In this document: piece after piece, positions 17,742 through 25,877 of the stretch
Layout of the letters: each line of letters starts with the position of its first letter
Numbering within the stretch: the stretch's first letter is position 1
NCBI RefSeq assembly: GCF_902859895.1
Contig: NZ_CADIKM010000039.1
Coordinates: 1-38,018, forward strand
Direction of reading: 5' to 3'
DNA length: 38,018 bases
Origin: Pararobbsia alpina
Lineage (GTDB): Bacteria; Pseudomonadota; Gammaproteobacteria; Burkholderiales; Burkholderiaceae
Made by a program: the position numbers and the translations under genes
The notes under the pieces: generated by a model
The model's input: the letters and a program-made list of their open reading frames with translations, nothing else
Told to the model about the DNA's origin: nothing
Database searches by the model: none

Positions 17742-18611
17742 CTAAATGATTGGCTTGCCCCCCGTCACCGCGATGGTCGCACCCGAAACATAACTCGCTT
17801 CGTCGGAGGCGAGCATCACGTAGGCGGCAGCGAGTTCGGCCGGCTGGCCGGGGCGCTTCATTGGCACGTGCGAGCCGTGATTCTTGACTTTCTCCGGTGG
17901 CATCGTCGATGGGATAAGCGGCGTCCAGATCGGCCCTGGCGCCACACAGTTTGCGCGAATCCCCCTCTCTGCAAGCATTTGCGCGAGCCCGCCGGTGAAA
18001 TTCTGAATCGCGCCTTTGGTCGCCGCGTATGCGATCAGGCCGGGATTTGGCGCGTCGGCGGTAATTGATGTCGTATTCACGATCGCGCCGCCCGCCTTCA
18101 TGTGCATCAGTGCCGCCTTCGTAATGCGGAACATCGCACCGATATTGGTCGAGAACGTCCTGTCCCACTCATCGTCGCTGATGTCTTCAAGACTGTTGTG
18201 ACTCATCTGGTACGCTGCGTTGTTGACGAGCACGTCTATGCGACCGAACGTCTCAATTGTTTTCGCTACCAGATTGCGGCAATGTGTGCGGTCAGTGATG
18301 TCGCCGGCGAGGAGCAAGGCGCGGCGCCCCGCTTTCTCGACCCAACGCGCAGTTTCCATGGCATCGTCCTGCTCCTCGTCGAGATACGAAATGGCGACGT
18401 CCGCTCCCTCGCGCGCGTACGCGATAGCCACGGCACGGCCAATCCCACTGTCCGCGCCTGTGATCAGCGCGGCCTTGCCGGCGAGACGCCCGTTGCCCCT
18501 GTAGGTGTTTTCGCCGTGGTCCGGTTGCGGGTCCATCAGCGCAGTGAGGCCGGGCTGTCGGTTCTGCTGTTGCTCGGGGAACGGCGGTATGGGATAGGTA
18601 TTCTGGGCCAT
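17742..18611 (-). CDS. SDR-family oxidoreductase (YdaD/YhxC-like)
   Basis: The 289-residue protein is a classical short-chain dehydrogenase with a long N-terminal leader of the YdaD/YhxC general-stress subgroup (PFPEQQQNRQPG). It carries the cofactor motif TGADSGIG (51-58), NNAA (130-133), and the catalytic Ser182, Tyr195 and Lys199 (YAATK). The acid after the second strand is absent (SYLDEE), which fits NADP use, but this is uncertain. These enzymes are usually annotated as glucose/ribitol-type dehydrogenases without proven substrates. The start at 18611 follows GAGGAAA; an upstream in-frame ATG at 18656 is less well placed. It stands alone upstream of the GT2 gene. Confidence 0.9.
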   Translation of the reverse strand: MAQNTYPIPPFPEQQQNRQPGLTALMDPQPDHGENTYRGNGRLAGKAALITGADSGIGRAVAIAYAREGADVAISYLDEEQDDAMETARWVEKAGRRALLLAGDITDRTHCRNLVAKTIETFGRIDVLVNNAAYQMSHNSLEDISDDEWDRTFSTNIGAMFRITKAALMHMKAGGAIVNTTSITADAPNPGLIAYAATKGAIQNFTGGLAQMLAERGIRANCVAPGPIWTPLIPSTMPPEKVKNHGSHVPMKRPGQPAELAAAYVMLASDEASYVSGATIAVTGGKPII

Positions 18612-19143
18612 GGCGGTTTCCTCGTGTGAGTGCATCGGAAACGCATCTATCAGCAAGCGCCGGGCCTATCGCACTCCCACGGTTCGCCCCCATAGGAGCG
18701 GAGAACTTCGAACCCGCAGGTTGCACGCACGCTGTGATGCAGGGCAGCAGCCTAAAGACCAAGTCCTATCGGTGAACCATCGGTGCCGAAACCGTCATAC
18801 TGGAAAAGGCGTCGTGCCGCGCTCTCCGAGGGCCCTTGTACCTTTTGGACGATGACGCCTGCAAGCAGCAGGACGCCGGATGCAACGAACCGGGATATTC
18901 ACATCGGCGTCCTCAGCTTGCCAAGGCCGCCCGCTTTGAACGCTTCCCACATGCTGGCGCTGTTCACAGAAGCATAATGAGGTACAGACGCCGACAAAGC
19001 CGAACAGCGGATGGCATTCCTGCGGATCCATCCCATCGCTTTCGTTAGCGGCCGCTATCTTGTCTTTCACGGTGCGGAACTTTGGCGACTTCGCGTATGC
19101 CAACGCGGGTGCTAGGATCAGGCCTCGTTGACCGGATCGGCCC
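18612..19143. other. Spacer with possible decayed coding sequence
   Basis: No family is recognised. On the minus strand a frame ends with ASMWEAFKAGGLGKLRTPM and a stop at about 18906; this could be the tail of a lost small protein, but it has no intact start. Nothing else is supported. Confidence 0.4.
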
Positions 19144-20268
19144 TTAGCTTGACTCGAGCGCAAACTGGCCGAAGAACTGAACAATCGCCTGGGTCGCATG
19201 CGGACCTCGAACGTCGGTATGGCTACCGGCAGGGTGGCCTCCAGACCACGCATGACCGAGCCCGTGCACGAGCCACTGCTCGCCGGTTGGGACGCCTTCA
19301 CGATCGCGAAAGACGCGTCGCGTATAGGCGTGGCCGTTCTCTGCGTTTCCGGTGTGGGTCGACGCGGGGGGTTGCGCGTGGGGCGCACCAAGCAGCAGCT
19401 CGCTCATGGCGACGATCTGGTCGCTGTTACGCGGATGCACGGTGTCGTCAGCCTCGCCGTGAAAGACGATCAGCGGCACTGCGCGCGGTCGGGCCCCATC
19501 GGTCAACGCTTCGGGGAGGCGGGCCTTGACCATGCCATCTTTCATGGCGCAGAGCGCCGAAAGGGGCTCGTCGGCGATCCCGAAGGCCACGCCCGAATGA
19601 ATCGCGGCGGCTGCATAGAGGTCCGGATGTGTCACCGCGAGATTGACCGCCATGGCGCCGCCGGCCGACATACCCGCGATATAGACTCGAGCTCGATCGA
19701 CGTTGCAGGCCGCCATGACTTCACTCGTGAGAGCCGCGAGCATCGCCGTTTCGCCCGATCCACGCATCCGGTCCGCGGGTCGAAACCAGTTCCAGCACCT
19801 CAGCGGATTGGCACTTTCCGATTGCAACGGATAGACGACGATATAGCCCTCCGCTTCGGCGGCGGCGTTCATTTCGGTTCCTGCTGCGAAGTCGTCTGGG
19901 TCCTGTTGCGCGCCGTGTAACATGAGGATCATTGGTAGGGGCTGGCCAGTGTAGCTGCCTGGAACGTAGAGCTTGAAGAGGTGCGTATCATCCCCGTGCT
20001 CGAAGTGGCTGCTCAACCATCGAGGACCCTCGGCGTCCGGGAGGAGCCGCTCGGTAGAGGACTCAGCCACGCGCAATTGCACATTTAAGGCATCGCTGTC
20101 GTACGGGGGCGCCCCCTGACGTACCGGCCGCGGTGACGCTTTCAGCGCGGGGCTGGCTACGGTCGTCTGCGGGTCTATAGAGAACGGTGCCATGAGTCCT
20201 AGGGGTCCAAGCATTAAAAGCGACCAGAATGTGTCGTGCGACGAGTCGAGCGGATCCAAGGGGTTCAT
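19144..20268 (-). CDS. PHB-depolymerase-family esterase (LpqC-like)
   Basis: The 374-residue alpha/beta-hydrolase belongs to the polyhydroxybutyrate depolymerase/LpqC esterase family. It has the oxyanion region MLHGAQQDPDDF (116-127), the lipase box GMSAGG (Ser201), acid region HGEADDTVHP (Asp274/275) and catalytic His339 in GLGHAWSGG. The N-terminal 40 residues include a hydrophobic stretch but no convincing signal peptide, which would suit an intracellular or membrane-near enzyme. The start at 20268 follows AAGGAA. The neighbouring phasin suggests a role in polyhydroxyalkanoate turnover, but family members also hydrolyse feruloyl or other esters. A terminator separates it from the phasin, so it needs its own promoter or read-through. 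Confidence 0.85.
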   Translation of the reverse strand: MNPLDPLDSSHDTFWSLLMLGPLGLMAPFSIDPQTTVASPALKASPRPVRQGAPPYDSDALNVQLRVAESSTERLLPDAEGPRWLSSHFEHGDDTHLFKLYVPGSYTGQPLPMILMLHGAQQDPDDFAAGTEMNAAAEAEGYIVVYPLQSESANPLRCWNWFRPADRMRGSGETAMLAALTSEVMAACNVDRARVYIAGMSAGGAMAVNLAVTHPDLYAAAAIHSGVAFGIADEPLSALCAMKDGMVKARLPEALTDGARPRAVPLIVFHGEADDTVHPRNSDQIVAMSELLLGAPHAQPPASTHTGNAENGHAYTRRVFRDREGVPTGEQWLVHGLGHAWSGGHPAGSHTDVRGPHATQAIVQFFGQFALESS

Positions 20269-20296
20269 CGGTTTTCCTTAGGCGTGCTGGAGCGCA

Positions 20297-20320
20297 ATAA
20301 AAAACCCGCGTGAAGCGGGC
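20297..20320 (-). terminator. Rho-independent terminator of the phasin gene
   Basis: On the minus strand GCCCGC-TTCAC-GCGGG forms a five-base-pair or longer stem (plus-strand arms 20305-20309 and 20315-20319). It is followed directly by a run of six T residues. It lies about 40 bases after the phasin stop. Confidence 0.85.
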
Positions 20321-20358
20321 GCCGAAAACAACGGCATACACACAGGGCAAACGATCAA

Positions 20359-20925
20359 TTAATGCTTCGAGCCGGCCTTGGCGGGTCGCCGTGCAGCCTC
20401 GGATGCCTTTCGCTCACCTTCGGCAGCCAAAGCGCTTGTGTTGGTCATCTTTTGGGCGTTCGCGTCAAGTGCGCTCGCAGCCGCTTCGTTGGGAGCATCT
20501 GTCGATGCTGCGATAAGGTTTGAGACATGCTCGGTCGGCTCCTGCAACGCCGACTGACTCTGACGTAGCGCCGATTCAAGCACGCTCTTCACGTCGATGC
20601 CGTACTGCTCGTAATAGCTGCGTGTTTCATTCAAGATATCGACTTCCGTCGCGCGGAGGATCGACAGAAAATGCCGCGTATAGGCCGCCGCTTTCTCCGG
20701 AAGTTCGGCGGACAGGGTCGACTGCCAACCCAGAAACTCAACGGGTTTCGCGCCAGGACCTGCCTTCAAAATGGAGGTACTTTCTTCAAACACCGTCCTG
20801 AGTGTCTGCACATTCAACTCGGTGAGTTGATGGAGACCGTTCATATATCGTTTCGTCACATTCATAAACGTTTGGAGATTCGACGTCACAGCCACGGACG
20901 ACTCCGGGGAAAAATAAGGAAACAT
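20359..20925 (-). CDS. Phasin-family protein
   Basis: The 188-residue protein has the phasin pattern: a start-proximal stretch NLQTFMNVTKRYMNGLHQLTELN, amphipathic helices to about residue 130, no signal peptide, and an Ala/Lys-rich C-terminal tail (RRPAKAGSKH) like that of many Burkholderiales phasins. Phasins coat polyhydroxyalkanoate granules and control their size and surface. AGGAG stands about eight bases before the ATG. A PhaR-type palindrome lies 59-75 bases upstream and a strong terminator follows, so the gene is a single-gene unit. This phasin appears intact. Confidence 0.9.
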   Translation of the reverse strand: MFPYFSPESSVAVTSNLQTFMNVTKRYMNGLHQLTELNVQTLRTVFEESTSILKAGPGAKPVEFLGWQSTLSAELPEKAAAYTRHFLSILRATEVDILNETRSYYEQYGIDVKSVLESALRQSQSALQEPTEHVSNLIAASTDAPNEAAASALDANAQKMTNTSALAAEGERKASEAARRPAKAGSKH

Positions 20926-20983
20926 TTACCACTCCTAAAGGCTAAGTGCTGTAAATGGGTCATTTTCAGAACCCTCGACACAC

Positions 20984-21000
20984 TTGCTGCGTTGCAGCAA
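20984..21000. promoter_or_regulatory. PhaR-type operator upstream of the phasin
   Basis: The perfect palindrome TTGCTGC-GTT-GCAGCAA has seven-base arms and a three-base spacer. It contains CTGC-N3-GCAG, the form reported for the target of the Paracoccus PHA regulator PhaR. Its position 59-75 bases before the phasin ATG fits repression that is lifted when PhaR binds granules. No phaR gene is in the window. Confidence 0.75.
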
Positions 21001-21510
21001 TAAACCCATCATACGGCACTTTTCCAGATCGTCAAGCTGCGTTTGTGGTCCGGCTTCCTAAATTGGTAACAAGCCACGTTGGACTAATGGGGACCAATAG
21101 TGGAGCAATAAACCCATATCAATCGCGCTGCCACGACACCTCGATGTTTGCAGTGAGACCGTCACTCCGCATCTCGCCATCCTTTTCTCAGAGGCTCAAG
21201 CTTTCGCGTCCTGACGAAATCGGCCTCCTTCTTAGCCGCGATCGCGCCGGCCCCTCAATTGTGTGCGAGGCAGCTTGTCTGATAAATCCTCGATGGGCCG
21301 CGTCTACTCTTAATCGGCTCGACGTTTACCCACGATCGCCACTCCGTTCCACGCACTTTGCCCGTGGCAGATACGGCGCAATGCCCATGGCCAAATCGCG
21401 TTTCAATCACCCGTCAGTTTTTCCCGATCGATAAAGCAAATGCGTGAATAAGGCTTGGATACAGCGGTTGCTCTAGTCCTCGTGCGGGTTAACTTAACAA
21501 GGACGGGGTT
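21001..21510. other. Spacer, no recognisable gene, with a short direct repeat
   Basis: GCAATAAACCCAT occurs at 20997-21009 (overlapping the operator's right arm) and again at 21105-21117. No gene is recognisable. The function of the repeat is unknown. Confidence 0.45.
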
Positions 21511-21856
21511 GTGAATACGAACCGCAAAATCACTTTGCACTCGGCTCAGGCGCACTGGCTATCATGCTTTCCACTGCTCCGCTCGCTGCGTCCGCGCAAA
21601 CCAAGAGTGGCACGCACAGCGACACTGCGGGCGCTAACACATCGGCGCAATGTCCTCGGATAGTGAAGGAACCTGTGCGACGCAACAGAAGAAGATGTCG
21701 CCGGCGACGGGCAATAAAACGGCCAATCCCAATGATCCGAACACCGGCAATATCGGCAACGCCGGGGGTGGAGGCCAGGGCGGCGCCAACAGCGGTAGCG
21801 GCGGCAGCGGAGGGACCGGTGCCGGTGCAGGCGGAGCCAATGGCGGCGGCAAGTAA
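21511..21856 (+). pseudogene. Small secreted Gly/Asn-rich protein, frameshifted
   Basis: Joined across frames, this reads as a GTG-started signal peptide (MNTNRKITL..., then ...AIMLSTAPLAASAQ), a Ser/Thr-rich segment (TKSGTHSDTAGANTSAQ), and a Gly/Asn-rich tail ending GAGAGGANGGGK. Two single-base losses, near 21535 and near 21645, split it into three frames. Without them the product would be about 115 residues and periplasmic or secreted. The protein has no known function. The lesions may be real or sequence errors; the neighbours are also decayed. Confidence 0.6.
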
Positions 21857-21917
21857 GGCCGCTTGAGATCGGGTGACGCGGGCAACACCCCGAGGCACCC
21901 CTTCACACTGCAGTCTG

Positions 21918-22269
21918 TCAGAGGCTCTGGTGCGCGCCCAAATCGGCAATGATCGCACCGAGCCCGATGAGATTGAACGGCTTTGAGCTGTGCATAACCG
22001 GTTATCAAAATGATCCGCAGGTTGGGCTATTGTGGCGCCCATGCTCTGCGACATCGATACCCTTCATGCTGCCGGGCATGTAGCTCCGACAGTATCAGAT
22101 CGAAGAACTCGCCTTCATCAACCAGCCGCAACGCTTTGTCCGAATCGACGGCATGCGTGATGTCGCAGAGATTGCGTACCGACCTGCCCGCGGCAATCAT
22201 CATGTCTTCGATGTGCAGGATCCGCGCCGTGCGCGGCGCGTAGTACCCGTCATTCTGGAGAACTCCCAT
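21918..22269 (-). pseudogene. Single-domain response regulator, decayed
   Basis: Minus-strand frames reassemble into a receiver domain: ARILHIED at the start, ITHAVDSDKALRLVDEGEFFDLILSELH in the middle, then MPGSMKGIDVAE, IILITGYA, and a C-terminal KPFNLIGLGAIIADLGAHQSL. The frame is lost by an apparent two-base deletion after LSELH and by further indels. Around 15-20 residues between TGYA and KPF appear missing. The normal phosphoacceptor position holds Glu (SEL) instead of Asp. It is divergent from the hemerythrin-like pseudogene; their predicted starts overlap. Confidence 0.65.
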
Positions 22270-22596
22270 GCCCAACAGCAATGCATCGATGTCACCCACG
22301 GTCACCTCCATGATCCGTTTGGATCACATGCACGTACTTGCCGCCTTCCATCGCTATCACGCTACTAGCCCGGTGTGGCGGAAGCGCGCCATCGTCAATT
22401 CCATCTGTGCCGCCCTAGAGATTCACGCGCAACTGGAGGAGGAGATCTTTTATACAGCGTTGGCCTGCGTGCTGACCGACAACAAGACGCTCGCCAAAAG
22501 CCGCCCGAGCACGACGATATGCGCGCGACGATCGAGAAGCTCCGCGCGATGGGACCGGAGGCCGCCGCGTACGACGAACTCCACTCGCGGCGGTAG
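22268..22596 (+). pseudogene. Hemerythrin-like (HHE) domain protein, frameshifted
   Basis: The first frame reads MIRLDHMHVLAAFHRYH and IHAQLEEEIFYTAL, carrying the metal-ligand pattern H...HxxxE of HHE proteins. A frameshift near 22500 moves the next helix (PEHDDMRATIEKLRAMG, with the following His ligand) to another frame, which stops at 22596. The last helix is unreadable. Intact relatives bind a di-iron centre and may sense or store oxygen or nitric oxide. Pairing with a receiver gene in divergent orientation is a plausible old unit, now dead. Confidence 0.65.
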
Positions 22597-22984
22597 TTTC
22601 GGCCATCACCTCCTCGAGTCACGCGCGGCGATCCGGGTCCCAATGCCATCGGCGTGGTGCTCTCCGGCAGCGGTTAGGGTGGCGCCCTAGGCCTCCAGGC
22701 TATCCAGCGTGAGGGCAGCCGCCCGAGGTTTCGCTTCGGATGAGCGTCGAGGCGAAAGCCGGGCAATGGACGCTGTATCTTATTCTCTGCGCTCCCGCTC
22801 ACTGCAAGCTCCAGTGCGTGGCTCGAAGGGCATCCCCTGACGCTCCTCGCGGGACTGGAGATTCTACCCTCTCTGGGGTTTCACACGATGCTAACGCGAC
22901 CGTCGCGACGATCCACACGTGGCCAGGTGATGCAATTCTATGGCTGGCGGGGTTTCAACGCTCGCCGGGCTCTACCATCATTTT
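22597..22984. other. No recognisable gene
   Basis: The start of this stretch may hold the disrupted C-terminus of the hemerythrin-like gene. No other coding sequence is supported. Confidence 0.45.
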
Positions 22985-23229
22985 GTTTATAAAAACCTCT
23001 GGCTCCCAGGAAGTCCTTGATCATTTCGGGCCGAGTCTCGACCGCGCCATGAGAGACCATCATTCCTTCCGTCGACGACACAGACCGCGGTTTTCCTCTG
23101 TGCGACATCGAGGGCAACGTATGTGGATCTTCCGGTGCCCGCACTGCTGCGCGCTGCATCAGTCGCCCAGCCGACCTTCGCAATGCTGAGGCGACCGCCG
23201 ACGTCGTCGCCGTACGTAGGGTCCCGCAC
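22985..23229 (-). mobile_element. IS110-family transposase N-terminal fragment
   Basis: The minus strand encodes TYVALDVAQRKTAVCVVD, the opening strand of the IS110-family DEDD transposase with its first catalytic Asp. In a shifted frame this continues as AVETRPEMIKDFLGARGF. The remainder of the transposase is absent, and the reading frame is broken near 23065. No element ends could be defined. It marks past insertion in this decayed stretch. Confidence 0.6.
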
Positions 23230-24125
23230 AGGCGAGTCCCGGCGACAGCGCGCGGCGTTTGTGGCCGTTACGCGTCAATGGTGCAATCCCTGTCGCGGAC
23301 GAGTCTTCGCTCCCATCCATTGTTCGGTCGACCAACTCGTATGCACTCGCATTGACGAAGCTGGAGGGTGCGAATCGTGGAGACACCCAGAAGCAATGCG
23401 GCGAAGGGTCTGCTATGAAGCGGCGAACGCCCAGGGTCGATTGCTGTCCCGCCACGCGGACTAATTGATCTCTTCGGCAACAGCTCCATGAAGCAATAGC
23501 CATCACAGGGATCGCGTAATCTGGGAGGACCGCAGAAGCGGCTGGACACCCAGTCCAACGGCCATTGAACGACGCCCGCCGTGACACAGGCGGGGAAATT
23601 CGCGAGTGAATTTAGCCCTGTCGAGGCCTCGTCCTCGCTCGCGCTTCGCGCAATGCCTCCCTTGGCTCCCGCTTCCGTCCGCTTGTGACAGACTTCAACG
23701 GTATGCCGCGGTCGATCCGTGAGACGAGCCTGGCAGCAATTTTTCGGGCCATCTGGGCTGCGACGTCGAGCGCATCGTGTTGTTGAATCCGACCGCACCT
23801 TCCCGTGTGCGTGGCGATCGGCCGGTGGTCGCCAGCGCGCTCCGCCACAACCACTGTCCAGTGGAACCCGCTCTTTGGATCGCGCCCGACGCTGGCGGTC
23901 AGCAGCAAATCCGAAATCATGATCGCAATGGCGCCGACGACCATCCTCCAGCGAACGGTTCTGTCCACGCACTCGGCCGCATCGCGTGTGTCTGCGCGGC
24001 TGGAATGCAGCGTGCTGGCACAGAGCATGACACCTGCGAAGACCAGCGCCGGTTGTAGAGCGGGCACATTGATCCAGAGGCCTGCCGAAGATTAAAACCC
24101 CCAGCACTTCCGAGAGCAGAGAATA
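23230..24125. other. About 900 bases without a recognisable gene
   Basis: Long minus-strand frames exist, for example 23612-24067 with hydrophobic stretches such as MVVGAIAIMISDLLL, but I recognise no family and see no ribosome binding site. Decayed coding sequence is likely. The promoter for the treZ-malQ-treY operon should lie in the last few hundred bases. Confidence 0.45.
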
Positions 24126-25877
24126 ATGCCGCAGACTCCACTCAGTACGGACCGATATCGCTATGGCTCCGAACTGCCATTTGGCGCGCACCCGACAATC
24201 GACAAAACGGGAACAAACCGCACACACTACCGTTTCTGGGCACCATCATGCGCAGCAGTGCAGGTTGAAATCCAGGCGGTCGGCGACGCCCCGCCTGCGA
24301 TAGTCGACATGATTCCAGCGGGGGACGGCTGGTTTGCTGCCGAAGCGGATGGCGGCGCCGGAACACGCTACCTGTACCGGGTTGATGAAAAGCTGGCAGT
24401 GCCCGATCCGGCATCACGCTTCCAACCGGAGGACGTGCATCGCGCGAGCGAAGTCGTCGACCCGCATTCGTACAGCCGGATCAATGGTGGTTGGCGCGGC
24501 CGGCCTTGGGAAGAGGCCGTGCTTTACGAGATGCACGTGTGCGCAATGGGCGGATACGCCGGCGTGGCGTCACGCCTGCCGGAACTTGCCGAACTCGGAG
24601 TGACAGCCATCGAACCGATGCCGCTCAACGATTTTTCGGGTACCCGGAACTGGGGCTATGACGGCGTGCTGCCATACGCGCCTGATTCGTCGTATGGGCG
24701 CCCCGACGATCTGAAGAGGCTGATCGACTCCGCGCACGGGCTGGGCCTGATGGTGTTCCTCGACGTCGTCTATAACCATTTCGGCCCGGACGGCAACTAT
24801 CTGAGCGGATTCGCAAAAACGTTCTTCCGCGAGGGCGTCGAGACACCGTGGGGCCCAGCGATCGACTTTGAACGCCCGCAAGTCCGTGACTTCTTCTTCC
24901 AGAACGCGCTTTTCTGGCTGCACGAATATCGCTTCGACGGACTGCGACTCGACGCGGTTCACGCGATCGACGACGACGGGTGGCTGCGCGAATTCGCGAG
25001 CTTCGTGCGTAGCTCGGTCGAACCGGGACGGCACGTGCATCTGGTTCTTGAGAACGAGCACAACACTTCCAGCCTCCTCGAAACACATTTCAATGCGCAG
25101 TGGAGCGACGACTCGCACAACACCCTCCATGTCCTGCTCACGGGCGAAGCTGAAAGTTACTATAGCGCGTACGCGACGGCGGCTATCGACAAACTCGCTC
25201 GGGTCCTAACGGAAGGCTTCGTGTACCAGGGCGAGCCGTCGCCGATCCATGATGGCAAGCTACGCGGAGAACCAAGCGCGCACCTGCCGCCCACCGCGTT
25301 TGTGATGTTCTTCGACTATCACGGCGAACTCGCCGATGCGGTGAGGGGAGGGCGGCGCCGGGAATTCGTCAAATTCTCCGCATTCACAGATGACAGCCGG
25401 CGCGCGCAGATTCCCGATCCCAACGACGCCGACACCTTCAGAATGTCGTCGCCGAGTCTGACGCAGCCAAAGGAACATGGGGAGGGTCTTGAATGGCTGC
25501 ACTTTTACCGCTCCGCGCTCGCTGTACGCGCCGGTTTGATCGTACCGCGGCTGAGAGGAGCCAAAACGCTCGGTGCGACAGTGCTCGATGCGAAGGCGAT
25601 CACTGCCGGCTGGAGACTGGGCGACGGTGAGACGCTCTCGATCGCGCTAAACCTTGGCGAAAGGGCTATTGCGCTGCCCGACCTGCCGCCTGGCGAGATT
25701 ATTTTTGAGACGCCTGTGCGCGCCTGCGACCGCATAAGGCGGGGCGAACTTGGTGCGCACACGTTCGGCGCCTGGCTGACGGGCGGGGTGGGCCGGTACG
25801 CTATTGCTCGCGACAGTCGCGATTTCGAACGCACTTCGACTGGAGGGACGCGTGGTGAGTCCGATAGCCGGCAGTGA
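24126..25877 (+). CDS. treZ: Malto-oligosyltrehalose trehalohydrolase, internally deleted
   Basis: TreZ (GH13) releases trehalose from the maltooligosyltrehalose made by TreY. The 583-residue product has the N-terminal beta domain (FGAHPT, YRFWAP), YEMHV, region I DVVYNHFGPDGN, nucleophile Asp276 in DGLRLDAVHA, and acid/base Glu309 in LVLENEHN. The normal next segment, with region IV (NHDQ, the third catalytic Asp) and the conserved LLFMGEE stretch, is missing. The sequence passes directly from PPTAFVMF (to residue 395) to FDYHGELADAV at about base 25310. Compared with my recollection of the family, about 60 residues are gone, in frame. The C-terminal part is intact. The enzyme is predicted inactive, although the frame is open and malQ is translated from within its end. 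Confidence 0.9.
   Translation: MPQTPLSTDRYRYGSELPFGAHPTIDKTGTNRTHYRFWAPSCAAVQVEIQAVGDAPPAIVDMIPAGDGWFAAEADGGAGTRYLYRVDEKLAVPDPASRFQPEDVHRASEVVDPHSYSRINGGWRGRPWEEAVLYEMHVCAMGGYAGVASRLPELAELGVTAIEPMPLNDFSGTRNWGYDGVLPYAPDSSYGRPDDLKRLIDSAHGLGLMVFLDVVYNHFGPDGNYLSGFAKTFFREGVETPWGPAIDFERPQVRDFFFQNALFWLHEYRFDGLRLDAVHAIDDDGWLREFASFVRSSVEPGRHVHLVLENEHNTSSLLETHFNAQWSDDSHNTLHVLLTGEAESYYSAYATAAIDKLARVLTEGFVYQGEPSPIHDGKLRGEPSAHLPPTAFVMFFDYHGELADAVRGGRRREFVKFSAFTDDSRRAQIPDPNDADTFRMSSPSLTQPKEHGEGLEWLHFYRSALAVRAGLIVPRLRGAKTLGATVLDAKAITAGWRLGDGETLSIALNLGERAIALPDLPPGEIIFETPVRACDRIRRGELGAHTFGAWLTGGVGRYAIARDSRDFERTSTGGTRGESDSRQ

Noticed and set aside
21530-22054. 174-residue minus-strand frame over the Gly-rich pseudogene
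   Set aside because: It is the antisense shadow of the Gly-rich tail, with Pro/Ala-rich low complexity.
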